Source: Absidia repens
Taxonomy: Eukaryota; Mucoromycota; Mucoromycetes; Mucorales; Cunninghamellaceae
Assembly (NCBI GenBank): GCA_002105175.1
Contig: MCGE01000024.1
Coordinates: 186,001 to 250,000 of the forward strand
DNA: 64,000 nucleotides
Direction: 5' to 3'
Shown here: positions 1 to 12,401 of the stretch, piece after piece
Layout: every line of letters begins with the position of its first letter
Position numbering within the stretch: the first letter of the stretch is position 1
The notes under the pieces: generated by a model
What the model was told of the DNA's origin: nothing
What the model saw: the letters and a program-made list of their open reading frames with translations, nothing else
The model's database searches: none
Made by a program: the position numbers and the translations under genes

Positions 1-750
1 GCTACCAACGATTATGCCGAAACGTTACGATGCCATGCACCCAATATCTCTCAACAACTCTATCTTTGGTTCTCACTTTTTGGGTACATTATTGCCTATT
101 TTTTGATGACCATGTTTTTGACAAGTTATGAACGAATTCCCCTCCAAAATGAAATTGCGTTCAAATCTATCAGTGTAGCTTTTATCAAGAATATGGGTAA
201 GAAGGTCGAAATAAGTTGATGGGAACATTGGCTGATGGTCGTATTGCCTTATTACTCTTTTAGGTTTGCTTCTTGCCATTGTATTTCTACTGGTTGAATC
301 TACTACCAATAAGAACAGAATGCGTGCCATCCTCTCCATCATCATTTTACTGACGATGATCTGTTACAACATCAAGACCAAACCTTGTTATGTTGATAAG
401 GTATATATAGAGATAAAATAAATCGGTGTTTGTGATTCTTGATCTCATCCTTTTTTTTCTTCTTCTTCTGATAGATCAACTTTTTTCGAACCGTCTCTTT
501 TTCATGTATTCTGTGGACATCGGTTCTGGTGGCCATTCTCAGTGATACAAATGCAGCTCAAAGTCTTGGTCCGGTATCCGTGCTTTGTATCATTGTAGGT
601 GGATGGGTGTTGATCGTGCTTTTGTTTTCCTTTATTTATTGTATATATTATCGAAACCACCCTTCCCCTATGTTATCCCTAGATTATACCGCATCAAAAA
701 TGAATACCTCTTCAAGGCAAATGGATACCGCTTCATGGCATCGTAGATAG
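1..750 (+). CDS. Multi-pass membrane protein, C-terminal part (5' truncated)
   Basis: Three exons are visible: 1-196, 264-400 and 475-750 with a TAG stop. Each intron has GT-AG ends and the frame stays open across the joins. The protein is rich in hydrophobic segments: LYLWFSLFGYIIAYFLMTMF in the first exon, LLLAIVFLLVES and AILSIIILLTMI in the second, and VSVLCIIVGGWVLIVLLFSF in the third. A short polar tail ending DTASWHRR follows, so it is an integral membrane protein with several helices and probably a cytosolic C-terminus. I do not recognise the family; a fungal transporter or sensor-like protein is possible. The start lies beyond the left edge. An AATAAA signal near 791 fits its 3' end. 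Confidence 0.7.
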
Positions 751-1950
751 ACCCCTCCTCTCTCTCTTTTTTTTTTTTTTTTGTACTTAAATAAACAAAA
801 GTCTTTTTATGATCACATTTATTGCATTGTTATCTCGTCTAATGTACTTCTACCAACAAATTCTTATTACTGAACAATATGAAAAAGGTCATCGAAAATA
901 ATCAGAATGATGCTTCAGCAAGTGACCACAAAAACCCATTTCAAATCCCGCCCACGTGAATATTTATATACCCCACTTATTATTATTTTTTCCCCTCACC
1001 ATCCAACTTCTTTCAGGTTTGGGTGATCTTAGATTAGTATCAGGGCTAATTTAGAAGGGGGGGTTCAGAAAAGGGATTACTATATGCATGGGAAACTCTT
1101 TCATTTTGAATTCAGGATTTGGGACCACTATTAGCTGTTAGTATATAGTTTTTTTTTTTGTTTTTTTTTTTGGCAAGGAATATGACATTTTCGTCATTAT
1201 ACTACAAACTGTTGTTTTTGAGCGGGCTAGATATCCATACAAAAAACATTTGCCTTTTCATTCTTGCATTTAATAAAAATTTGAAGTCGATGGGGTCACT
1301 GGCTGGAGTATAATCATCATTCTCCCCAAAAAAAAAATCGATTTTTTTTTTTCGCCCAAATACATCGTTGATGCTGCAGAATAATTCTAGATACCTTATA
1401 GAATTCTATTAAACCCCAATTCACCGTTTGAAAGTCATTGAAAGGTCGGGTTTCCTTATCTACCTTAAGTTTTGTGCAATTCCACATACCAGTCTCAGCT
1501 CTTTCGATCAAAATGAAGTGTTCTCCTGGATCAACTCTATCTTTATATTAGCTGGTCAAAAGCACTATCTCTCATTTATTTAAAGTGAAATCCGCTCAAA
1601 TTTGCATCTAACCTCACCCACTCGTCGCACACCCAAAAAGGATGATGCCCAGGAGGTCCAAAAAAATAAGTCGTTATCCAAACTACAGCCAACAATTCAC
1701 AAAACGCCCCTATTTTTTTCTGAGCGGGAAATTCCGCAGGCAAGTCAGTTTCGAGCGCTCTCGTTCTAAACTCATTCTACGAAATATCGGGTCTTGAAAA
1801 CATTGTGCCTGCTTTTTTTTTTCTAGGCCTATTATTTGTCGGCAAATGTATACGCGTGAGCTGAATATTTTTTCTTCTCCCTTCTTTCCTTTTCTTCCTC
1901 TCACCGACCTTTTTTTTTTTTTTTTTAATATACGTACAGAATCATAAACG
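751..1950. other. Intergenic stretch with repeat copy R1 and homopolymer tracts
   Basis: No convincing gene is seen. It holds the 3' flank of the left-edge gene, the short R1 copy (925-1150), several T runs and the 5' flank of CCT3. The open frames here are short and full of homopolymer-coded residues. Confidence 0.6.
925..1150 (+). repeat. R-family dispersed repeat, copy R1 (3' truncated)
   Basis: It carries the family head TTCAAATCCCGC directly followed by CACGTG (953-958) and an AT stretch. After a pyrimidine tract comes the core TTAGATTAGTATCAGGGCTA and ATGCATGGGAAACTCTTTCAT. The copy stops shortly after the TTAGCTGTTAGT part and runs into T-rich DNA. The AATAAAATATG units of longer copies are missing. 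Confidence 0.8.
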
Positions 1951-4341
1951 ATGCAATCGCCAGTTGTTGTCATGAGTAAGATTTACAAACAATATTATTA
2001 CTGAGTTATGCGATATGTGTTATGTTTTTTTTTATGTGATATACGAAATCAATTTAGACGTGAATCAACCACCTGTCAACTCATCAGAACGTCATCTCAT
2101 CTTTCTTTTTTTACATCTTCCCTCATCACAGATACCAATATGGAGCGGGAATCCGGTCGTAAGGCTCAAGTCTCCAATATCACTGCTGCAAAGGTATGGT
2201 CAATAGAAAAAAAGAAATGAACGAGTGGTCCTTGCCAGTTCTTGTCATCACTGTAAACCTGTCAAGTTTCGCTAACACTTTATTTTTGTAGACTGTCGCG
2301 GATGTCATCCGTACCTGTTTGGGTCCTCGGTCCATGCTCAAGATGTTGCTTGATCCTATGGGTGGCATCCTGTTGACTAATGATGGCAACGCGATCTTGC
2401 GTGAAATCGAAGTGGATCACCCTGCTGCTAAGAGCATGATTGAACTCTCAAGAACCCAAGATGAAGAAGTTGGCGATGGTACTACTAGTGTGATCATCTT
2501 AGGTAGGGACAGGAACAACAGAAATGATGATATTTACACCGTTTACTGAACCATATAACATTATATCATCTTTTATTATTAGCTGGTGAAGTCCTTGCTC
2601 GTGCCCTTCCACATATCGAAAACAATATCCACCCTATTGTCATTATCAGTGCATTCAAAAAGGCCTTGGAAGATGCTTTACAGATTGTGGAAGATATCTC
2701 TACTCCTGTGGACGTGAATAGTGATGAAGAAATGCTCAAATTGATCAAGTCTTCCATTGGCACCAAATTCGTCAGTACCTGGAGTGATCTTATGTGTAAA
2801 CTCGCTTTGGACGCCGTACGAACTGTGGCCAAGGATGAAGAACGCACCGGTAAAACAGAAGTAGATCTCAAACGTTATGCTCGTGTTGAAAAAGTAAGAA
2901 AAAAAAACAGGAAAGGTGATGGAACAGACGGATTGACACTGTATTGACAACTGGTTTGTTTTGTTTTCACTTTTACGTTTGAAAGATTCCTGGTGGCGAA
3001 ATTGAACAATCTGAAGTGTTGGACGGTATTATTTTAGCCAAGGACGTCACTCACCCAAAGATGCGTCGTCGTATTGAAAACCCTCGAGTAATTTTGTTGG
3101 ATTGTCCTCTCGAATACAAGAAGGGTGAATCTCAAACGAACATTGAAATCACAAAGGAAGCTGACTGGAATCGTATTCTCGAAATTGAAGAAGAGCAAAT
3201 TAAAGCCATGTGTGATAAGATCATTGAATTGAAGCCTGATTTGGTCTTTACCGAAAAGGGTGTCTCTGGTAAGCAAGCGCCAATAAATTATACCTACTTT
3301 TTTTTTTTTTTTTTTTACTGACGTTAGTTTTTTATTTCTATTTTTCTAAACATAGATCTTGCTCAACATTACTTTGTCAAAGCTAATATCACAGCCATTC
3401 GTCGTGTGCGCAAAACAGACAACAACCGTATTGCTCGTGCAGTTGGTGCCACTATTGTCAACCGTGTAGATGATCTTCGTGAATCTGACGTCGGTACTGG
3501 ATGTGGTCTTTTTAACATTAACAAAATTGGTGACGAGTAAGTTGATGATTTTTTAATGAAGTAGAGTATATGATATTCATTAAATACGCTGTTTTTATTT
3601 GCCTTTCCTATTTAGATACTTTACGTTCTTGACCAAGTGTGATAACCCCAAGGCTTGCTCTATCATCTTACGTGGTCCCAGCAAAGATGTCATTGCGGAA
3701 ATCGAACGCAATCTTCAAGATGCTATGTGTGTTGCCCGTAACGTCTTTTTCAATGCCAAACTTGCCCCTGGAGGTGGTGCCACTGAAATGGCTGTGTCTG
3801 TCAAATTGGAAGAACGTGCAAAATTACTGGAAGGTGTTGAACAATGGCCTTATCGCTCTGTGGCTGAAGCTATGGAAGTCATCCCTCGTACTTTGGTCCA
3901 AAACTGTGGTGGAAACTCTATCAAAGTGTTAACTCAATTGAGAGCCAAGCATTCCAATGGTGAACACTCATTTGGAATTGATGGTGAATCTGGCAAGGTA
4001 GTGGATATGAACGATTATGGCGTCTGGGAACCAAGTGCTGTCAAGGTACAAACCATCAAGACTGCCATTGAAGTAAGTATATATGATTAAAGGGATATGT
4101 AAAACAAGGGATTTTGTTGTCTAACTGTGCCCCGCTTTTTTTTTATGTGTCCGTAGTCTGCTTGTTTATTGTTGCGCGTCGATGACATCGTATCTGGTAT
4201 TTCCAAGAACAAGAGTCAAGCTCAAGGTGGAGCTCAGCCTAGTCCAGAGGTAAGTACACATTGATATAATTTTTTTTATTGGGCTTATGTTAACCCAATT
4301 ATTCTATTCTCATATAGGAAATGATGGAACAACAACAATAG
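1951..4341 (+). CDS. CCT3: T-complex protein 1 subunit gamma (CCT3)
   Basis: This is the gamma subunit of the cytosolic TRiC/CCT chaperonin, which folds actin, tubulin and other proteins using ATP. Nine exons keep one frame: 1951-1975, 2132-2193, 2292-2502, 2583-2893, 2986-3268, 3356-3536, 3616-4072, 4157-4249 and 4318-4341, about 548 residues, the usual family length. The start was chosen because the 25-nt first exon gives MQSPVVVM, which joins to NTNMERESGRK as in other CCT3 proteins. Group II chaperonin signatures are present: GPRSMLKMLLDPMGG, LTNDGNAILREI, and GDGTTSV, which contains the catalytic Asp region. The apical domain lies in exons 5-6 (LDCPLEYKKGE, DLVFTEKGVS) and the C-terminal ATPase part in exon 7 (APGGGATEM). 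It ends in a Gln-rich tail. The identification is secure; exon edges are read by eye. Confidence 0.97.
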
Positions 4342-4662
4342 AACATTAGTGGTGTGTAGTTTATCTTGTATGTGTGTTTGATTGGACTGAATATTTATAT
4401 TTGATCCTTTCTCTTAGTTTATCTTATTTTATTTTATATTATCAAAAAAAAATCATATACATATATCTTTTACAATAAAAGAACAGCATGATCGTCCCTT
4501 TTTTATATTTTGTCATCTCTGTCACTTTTCGGGATTCTTGAACGTGGGTTAGGGTATTTTAAATGCCGCCGACCAGTTCTTAGTTGAAACCCTCTTTTTC
4601 TTGTGCCCTTTTTTTTTTCTTTTTTCAAAAACCAATTCCACTTATTTATCTTGTGCATACCT

Positions 4663-6285
4663 ATGGTGAAGAAATACGACATCACAATCTTTGGGGCGAC
4701 AGGATTAACTGGCAAATATATTGTGGAGCAAGTATACGAACTAGCGACTCAACAACCTGGCGCATTTCCTAGTGACTTTACGTGGGCGATTGCAGGGCGA
4801 GTTGAAGGCAAAGTCAGGGAAATACAACAAGAATTCAACACAAAATATCCCCAGATTGCTATTCAGCAACCTACAGTTCTCGTGGCCAACATTGTACGAA
4901 GGGAACAACTGGATCAAATGACTTCCCATTCAACCGTTTTGATCAATGCTGTTGGCCCTTTCCGTTTTATGGGGGAATATGTTGTACGATCCTGTGTGGA
5001 GCAGCAGTGCCACTATGTTGATGTTACAGGTAAGATTCTTTTTTATGGTATAGTCGATAAGGAATGATGCCATTACTAATATACTCTTTATCTGTTTTCG
5101 TCTAGGCGAGCCGGAGTTCGTGGAGCGTATGCAAAGAACTTATCACAAACAGGCGGTTGACAAGAAAGTTACCATAGTACACTCATGTGGATTTGATAGC
5201 GTAAGTGTTGGGGAATGGGGACCCAGGGTCTAGCTGATGTTAAGAATAACCTTTTTTTTTGGGGGGGGGTTGATGGTTACGAAAACTAGGTTCCTACTGA
5301 TATGGGTGTATTATGGATCAAACAATTATATGCTTCTCAAGGATGGACACCCACCCAAATTGAAATGTATTTCAAGCTACATACAGGTCCAGCTGGTTTG
5401 CGTGGAGGTTATGCTACTTACGAATCTGCAGGTAAAACTTACTAAAAAATTAGATCGTTGAAAAAAAAATGAAAAGAATGGGGTTCATTCTTGTATTACC
5501 TTTGATTGTGTTTCCAAATCCATTTGCACGTTCTCAAGCATTTTTATACGTTTATTCTAGTACATGGCTTTGGGTCAGTGGAATTACTTCGGGAAATTAG
5601 GAAAGCATCAGATCTTGCGACGTTACCACGCCCTACCGGACCCAAGCTGACCTTCCACAAACGACTCACGCGCGACAAGCAGTTAGGATATCATGTCCCT
5701 TTTGTATTTGCCGACCCATCCATTGTCCGACTCTCACAACAACTATTTTTGACGGGTTATGCCACACCTCGAAATAACAGCAACAAGAAAGCCAGTATGC
5801 CTCCTACTGTCCAATTTGCAGCCTACTGTTTATTACCATCGCTATGGATTGGCTTCCTCTACTTTTTGTATGGCTTTGTGTTCAGTTTCCTTGCTGCTTC
5901 ACCTTGGGGACGACAACTTCTACTACGCTATCCTGAACAATTCTCAGCTGGAGTATTTTCAAGGGATCATCCTACATCTGAACAACTACAACAAACCAGC
6001 TTTGAAATCACACTTCGAAGTAAAGGATATCAGAGCCTTACAATGGCTGGGATTGATGCAAAGACAACGCCTCTCAATGCGGAAATGACGGCGGTGGTGC
6101 GTGGACCGGAACCTGGTTATGTGGCTACCCCTCGAATTACTCTTCAATGTGCTTTGAATTTGCTACAAAATAACAAGTCTGGTGATGTCCCTCTGGGTGT
6201 GTTGACTCCAAGTGCTGCTTTTTGGAATACAGACTTGATCGATCGACTGGCGACTGTGGGAATCACATTTGAACATGTATGCTAG
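4663..6285 (+). CDS. Saccharopine dehydrogenase-like oxidoreductase (SCCPDH family)
   Basis: Four exons (4663-5029, 5106-5200, 5290-5431, 5561-6285) encode about 442 residues. The N-terminus has a Rossmann dinucleotide fold: YDITIFGATGLTGKYIVEQV gives the GxTGxxG-type loop. Then come INAVGPFRFMGEYVV and HSCGFDSVPTDMG, typical of SCCPDH and trans-acting enoyl-reductase relatives. A hydrophobic stretch in the last exon, YCLLPSLWIGFLYFLYGFVF, suggests membrane or lipid-droplet association, as known for animal SCCPDH. The C-terminus (LGVLTPSAAFWNTDLIDRL) matches the family ending. Despite the name, these proteins are not true saccharopine dehydrogenases; their substrate is unsettled. The upstream in-frame ATG at 4603 was rejected because it adds a homopolymer-coded Phe run. 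AATAAATA near 6400 is a plausible poly(A) signal. Confidence 0.92.
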
Positions 6286-6642
6286 GACTAGGGACTAGGG
6301 CGTTTTATTTTTTATTTTTTTTAGCTTGCTAGCGGTTAATTATTTTGCTTAGCTAGTATTGTAGTATTTTGTTATATTTGGTTGTATTCTATCAAATAAA
6401 TATATATCTTCAAACAAACAATCATCATCATTTCATGGCATTTTTGTAAACATCAACTATTTTTATTCATAGAAATTGGTATGTACATGTGTTCAGGGAA
6501 TGAATAGCTAGAGGAAAGAGTATATAAGAAATAAACTATATAAGTGTGTATGTGCGTTGGTGGAGAGGTGGAATGAAAAATAAAATACTAATACTAATAA
6601 TACTAATAATATCTAGAGGGAATATGGCAAGGAAAAAAAGGA

Positions 6643-7254
6643 TCAGAAGTCAACATCCATGGGGGCTCTATGTTGATCCATAGACATAGGATCGTCATAT
6701 ACACCAATACCGCCACCTTGAGTCGCTTTGGCGTCTTCGAATGTACGATGACGAAGCACATCCATATCAAATTTGTTCTTGAGTGCATTGATCTCTCCGA
6801 TCAGTTCCGCAGTCGCATCGTTGAGAGCTTTTCCTGGTGAAGTACCTGGTACGGTTTGAATCTTTATCAAAAAATTGTGTTCCAAAGGATGAGGGACTTT
6901 ATAGCCAGCAAAAAGTACCCTTGGATCCTTCAAAAGTTGGCTAAATAAATAAAACAGAGAGACAGTAAGGCTCATATCCCAGGCACATAACTTTTTATAC
7001 ATATATACTGCTATTATTTTTACTTACGCTCGTAGCAAGTTGGCCAAAGTGTGATCTTCTCGTTCAATTTTAAAAGTGGCAGCATTAGGAATACGCGTAT
7101 CTATTTCCATCTCGACCCTGTATAAAAATAAAAAATAAAAAAGGAAAATGAGCAAGGTTATAATATATTATTCGTGATGATGGTTGTTCATTAATTCTTA
7201 CTTTTTGTGGCCCTCTGGAATCACAAATAACTCAAAGCGATCGGGTGCATTCAT
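6643..7254 (-). CDS. RPB11: RNA polymerase II subunit RPB11
   Basis: Three exons on the minus strand (7254-7202, 7117-7028, 6940-6643) encode about 146 residues. RPB11 pairs with RPB3 in the assembly platform of RNA polymerase II, equivalent to one half of the bacterial alpha dimer. The start MNAPDRFELFVIPEGHKK is characteristic. The dimerisation fold follows (FKIEREDHTLANLLRA, then LLKDPRVLFAGYKVPHPLEH) and these are near-invariant family signatures. The protein is longer than the usual 115-120 residues. After the conserved region it has a tail of roughly 30 residues with a Gly-rich stretch and the end HRAPMDVDF. The tail is in frame with the preceding conserved part and has no splice signal between, so I accept it as real. 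Confidence 0.96.
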
Positions 7255-7387
7255 TATGGAAGAAGTAGATAACAAAAGAGGAAATGACTAGACACTGACG
7301 ATTTTAACCACTTAAAAACGGTTTTAGCGGAATTTAAAATAGCCATTTTCCACACTTGAAGAATCGCATTTCCTTTTTTTTTGCACT

Positions 7388-8410
7388 CTTTTTTTCCTCA
7401 TAATTTTGACTTCTTTGAGGTTATGTGATCTAAGATTAGTGTCAGTACTAGGTTAGAAGGGTTTTCGGCTCAGGGATTACAAGATGCATGGGGTAACCCT
7501 TTCATTTTGGATCTAGGATCAGGAGGCACCAACTGTTAGCTTTTTTGAGCCTTCATATAGCGTAGTTTAGTGTTAGTCTGTTATATTTTGTATCAGCATC
7601 TCAATAAAATATGTCTTTTTGCTACTTGCTTCAGTGAAAAAGGTCCCATAAGTCTTCCTCATGTCTTGCACAGTAGATCCTTGTTTTTACTATCGTTAGC
7701 CTTTTTGGTTAGTATAGGTCGTTGTTGTTGTTGTTCAATACCAAATGTCCCCCTCCCCTTTGCCAATCTTTATTACTTCTTGTGCAGTATATTATATCCC
7801 CATTTGCGACCGCGCCTTTAGATTGGGACTGGCCCTCCATCTGAACTTCCAATAATCTCCCTGTTAGTCTCCCACATACTATCTCCATTAGATCCTTTCA
7901 TTAGAGCTCTTGTGATAATGAACCTCTCGTCTTTAATTCAGTATCTATCAATATACTTCAATAAAATCTGCCTTTTTATTATTTAGCCATACTATGACCC
8001 ATATGATAATGATAAACGTCGTTATTGTTGAACTTTGTGATTACTCTATCGAGTACCCGCTTTTTAGTTCACCCATCTTGTCCCCTTATGCTAATCTCTT
8101 TTAAAACTCAAGCGACTGGTCGGCTGTCCTGGATCATTTAATATGAATTGTAGGCATATTATTGTTCTACGTATCAATACTAGTGAACCTAGGCCATGCC
8201 ATTAGTGTAATCCTTCCGTTAAAATTATATAATCTTCACTTGACTAGACATACATAATTGTTTTTATTACATATGGCATAATAATGATAACAATTGCCCC
8301 AAAAACCCCCAAACGAAAATCACTGAAATAAAGAGGAGACGCCCACCAAAGCGCAAAATGGTGTAGGTGGCAACATCCACGTTAAATTTCTCCCCTCCCC
8401 CGCAGAAAGA
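7388..8410 (+). repeat. R-family dispersed repeat, copy R2 (near full length)
   Basis: It aligns by eye over about 1 kb with R7, including the distal part (TAATCTTCACTTGACTAGACATAC, then GGAGACGC, then a C-rich end near 8390-8402). The core GATTAGTGTCAGTACTAGG, GCATGGGGTAACCCTTTCATTTT is at 7435-7520. CAATAAAATATGTCTTTTT is at about 7602, and related CTTCAATAAAATCTGCCTTTTT is near 7957. The CACGTG head is not seen. Open frames inside are not convincing. Confidence 0.85.
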
Positions 8411-9427
8411 TTTCCTAGTCGTGGTGTTTGAAATGGATTGATAAAACGAAAGGAATATATGAGTATTAAAATAGGGTTGTCTTTTATTTGCTATAAAAAA
8501 TGTGTTATTTATATGTTTTTTCTACGGTGTGTGAGAATGAAATAAAGAGTGAGTTTGATAATAACAACTATGCTAAGGTGACTATTGATAGAATAGAGGT
8601 AAAAAAAAAAAGAAAAAAATCTGCGGGGTTTGTATATGACAGATTAATCAGGGGTAAAATAATTATAGATGATAATGTGGTTGCACTAATAATGAATATA
8701 GGTGTGATAGATGAGGTGTATATATATTCTAGTTAAAGGTCACACTTAATAAACAGAAAAAATAGCCTTTTGATTGACTATACAATCTCATATCAGTCTC
8801 CATGCTGATGGTCATGGAGGTAGCCTCCTTTTCAGTTCATTATTTTTGGAGGTCATCATGCAAAGAGCTCTCCCTCCTCTTCAATTCTACCGCACGAGCA
8901 AAAAATGGGTTCTAATTGGCCAGTTTAGACTCATGTCTCGCTCGGAAAAGGCCAAGAAGCATTTGAAAACCAATAAAACAGCTTAAAAGTAATCCAGCAT
9001 GCTATACAGTTGGTGTAGGTGAAGACAAGCAATTTTGACCATATCACACTACTATATTATCCTTGTTTTGTATTAACCAAGAGTCCAATTAGATAAATAA
9101 TCAAATGCGTGTTTTATTGTCAATATGTGAATATAAAGTTGGGAAATGCGGGATACAAACTAAACTAAGCGTCCAAAAAAAAAAGTTTTGCACGGATACA
9201 AGTAGAGGACACCATTGCTGCCGTATACAACCTAGCATAATACGAAATGCAGAAGAGACAGACGACAAAGAAATACTCAGTACTGATCATTTTTTTCACA
9301 CATACACATATTTTTGCTACGCATAACAGCACTCATATCGGACCATTACTCGCACATACACCATCCCCATAAAACGAAACAATGACTGGAATGAGAGAGA
9401 TTGATTGATGGTAAAAAAACAAGACAT
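8411..9427. other. AT-rich intergenic DNA, no recognised gene
   Basis: Open frames of 70-78 codons at 8500-8736, 8774-8986 and 9105-9326 have low-complexity composition and no recognisable motif. I see no gene, RNA or repeat copy here. Confidence 0.5.
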
Positions 9428-9640
9428 GCTTTATTCAGATTGGGATACAGTATAAAATTATGACAACTAACACTAAGCTAAGCTAATGCCACTATACTAA
9501 AATGAACGCTAATCTGATGGAATGAAGAAATCACAAATTCAAAATGAAAGGGTTGCCCCATGGTGTTTGTATTGCATTTTTCAAAATGCCCCTGATTCAA
9601 GTACTAACACTAATCCCAGAATACTAACATCTCATTGAGG
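9428..9640 (-). repeat. R-family dispersed repeat, copy R3 (partial)
   Basis: Read on the minus strand it has TTAGTGTTAGTACTTG, then AATGCAAT and AACACCATGGGGCAACCCTTTCATTTTG, then TTAGCTTAGCTTAGTGTTAGTTGTCATAA and a TGAATAAAGCATGTCTTG unit. It belongs to the sub-type with AAATGCA before the CATGGGG core, like R4, R6 and R9. The head with CACGTG is absent. Confidence 0.75.
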
Positions 9641-10046
9641 CTTCAGTGGAGTAAAAAAAGAAGGGAACGAAAGAAAGGGAGAGAAATCAAAAAAAAAAAT
9701 TAAAATACAATATAGCCGGAGTGTCAATATTTTTTCTCCACGATCTGCAAAAAAAAAAAAAGTCAATGCCGATCAATGCGTTCATTATATGTCCGTTGAA
9801 GACTTCCACCGTCATTCATAAGCAGAGTCAATTGATAATAATAAAAAATCAAAAAATCAATAAAATAAAACGAAAAAAAAGTAAATAGATTTTTATTAAA
9901 TAGACTACATAATGTACAAAGAAAGGGAAGTAAAAGACTAAACCAATTAAATGGATGAAGAGGAGAGAGGGGAGAAACGGAACTTTTTGATCCAATAAGA
10001 TAAAAGGAGGGAATGTAAATCAAAAATAATGAAGAGGTATCGGTAT

Positions 10047-11866
10047 CTAAGGACAATTTTCATAGAGACCTTCAATACAAGATCCAGTGAAGACAAAGTT
10101 TTGTACATTGGCAATAGTGAAGACAGCTTGCAAAATAGCAGCGATACCCATTCCAGCGATTTGACCACCAGCGGTACTGTACATATAGTTTTCATAGGCA
10201 ACAGGGTCGACACGTTTCCAGATCTGACCACTAACCCATCCAATAAACATGGCCAGAGGGACTTCAGGACTGGAGTTGATCATGGCAATACCGATGGCGC
10301 TAACAGAGGGGCAATAGCGATGGTATTTTTGAGGAATACAGAAGGTACGGAAGAAGGGGAAGATAACACCGATGACAGCACACACAATGGTTACGATAAT
10401 GGAGCCACGGGACAAAGGAGCAGCATCACCGGTCAAAATCTTTGTCACATTCGTCCATGTCAACACAGCGACCAGTTGGAATTCGCACTTGGCATTGAGA
10501 TCAGGGTCGACAATACAAGGATAAGCATCAGCGAAGAGAATGAAAAGACCAACAGCAATACCAATAGCAAAGAAAGAAGCAACAAATTGAGCCCAGAATT
10601 GAGAGCGAGGGGAGGCACCAACCAATTGACCCGTCTTCAAATCACCAACCATATCCACCGATTGACTCGCAGCAGAAGAAGAAACGTTACCGGCCATCAA
10701 ATTGTTCTTTTGGACATCATAAAGACTGTTGGCAGGCATTTTGGCAAATACCAATTGAGACATTTTACCAATGGCACCAGTAGGATTGATATCAGTTTCA
10801 CCAGCAGCTTGGACACCAACAAAAGAGAAGATGAAGGCGAGGATAATGGAGATGATAGATTGATAGACAGGCATGCCAAAGTATTCACCCATGATAGCAC
10901 AAGTAAAGATAATCGAAATAAACGTACCAGAGATCCACCACCAAGTAGGTACAAGTTCTGAAGCATCAAAGATTTCATCGGGATCTTGTTCAAGTTGCAA
11001 ATGCTTCTTTTGATCTTCCGATAATTCTTGACGGAAGACAAGCACCTTCGTATGATAATATCCTTGTCGAGCTGATTCGTATAATCCAATCATACCACCC
11101 TTGACCCCACGCCATAAAGTATCGTAACGACACAGCAGTTCAGCAAATGTAGTCAGCACCATGAATGCAATACCAGGCCATAAGAAGAATGACTGCGTGG
11201 TTTCACCAGTGTCGACGAATCCCATAGGTTTGACAAACGTACCTTTAACCACCATAACAGGTCCAATGACACCATAAATAATGACGGAAGCGAAGAAAAA
11301 TGACAACACAGTGGACCCAGGAGTCATCAAACCAGCTCCAAAGAAAGGAAAGTCAAATCTGAAGGACCAAGACCAGTCTGCGTCTGCGCTCATGAGAGGG
11401 ATGTAGTTGGTAGAGTAACCAATCCACCATAAGATGTGAACTATAAAAAAAAGGTAGAGAAAATGAGATTTTGATTCGATTCATGTGTTTTTTAGTGCTA
11501 CTTACTTGTATCAAAGAAGGGCACCCAGTAAGAGATAAGAGACCAGAGGAAAGAGATGGCAAACCAGATACCCATCCATTTTGCCTTTTTCATTGCTTCC
11601 TTTTCACCTTCCAAAGAGCTGTGTAAAGAGATAATGGTAGTAGCCGCAGCACGAGGAGTAGGGAAAGTCAAATCTTGTTTCACCACAAAGTGTTGTCGTA
11701 GAGGTACAGCAAAGAACAAACCATAAAAGGCGCAAGAGATAGTGAAGAGGATGAGAGCAGGAGCATCTTGGCGTGGAGTAGTCATAAGACCAAGTTTGTA
11801 CATGGCTATTAAAATAGATAATATAAACGTTTTTAGTCATTTCTTTTTTAAATGAATCAGATGCCT

Positions 11867-11897
<31 letters not shown>

Positions 11898-12401
11898 GTT
11901 CAAACTTACCAGGAATACCGGCAACGAAACCAGCAGAAAGACCGCCCGCGGTAGTTGCAGCTGATTGAGCAGTACAGTTTTCTTTAGCTCCAAAATAACC
12001 ACCACCCCATTTAACAGGAAGAGCACGGGACAAAGGTTTGATAATAGCAAAAGAGAAAATAGCACCAAATAAGGAAGCACCAAATGTCCATCCAATTTTA
12101 AGACCAAGGTATGTATTTGACGCGGCTAAAAAAGAAAAACAGAAAACAACAAATATGAAGGTGAGTAACACAAAATATATGATATTAACAGTACATTATC
12201 GTATTTCATACCAACAAGACATCCAAGTAAAGAGCCAACAATAGCAGCTCTCCAAGTGAATTGGTATTCTTCAATGAATTCTTCAGGCAAAGAGCGATCT
12301 TCGATGTTCTTGACTTCTACTTGTTCATCAAAGGTTTCGTATTTTGTTCCATAAACATCGTATTCGATTTTTTCTTCATGTTTCTCCTTAATGGATGACA
12401 T
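10047..12401 (-). CDS. OPT-superfamily oligopeptide transporter
   Basis: Five exons on the minus strand (12401-12212, 12125-11910, 11805-11506, 11440-10047) give about 699 residues; the 3' exon is long and the other three are short, making four exons in total. The acidic cytosolic N-terminus is followed by about a dozen or more hydrophobic segments. The OPT-type stretch NTYLGLKIGWTFGASLFGA is in exon 2, and further helices include WISGTFISIIFTCAIMGEYF and ALVILF-type segments. The last third has IGIAMINSSPEVPLAMFIGW and the Tyr/Gly-rich loop ENYMYSTAGGQIAGMGIAA. OPT proteins are proton-coupled importers of small peptides or metal chelates in the plasma or vacuolar membrane; the substrate cannot be read from sequence. 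The start gives MSSIKEKHEEKIEYDVYG. A perfect ATGACTCAT site lies about 530 bp upstream. Confidence 0.93.

Noticed and set aside
7570..7821. 83-codon frame inside R2
   Set aside because: It is not kept open in the other R copies that cover the same part, so it is not a conserved coding region of the repeat.
10029..10961. Long plus-strand open frame of 310 codons
   Set aside because: It lies antisense to the OPT transporter, whose frame has clear family motifs and codon pattern; the antisense frame is a shadow with unlikely composition.
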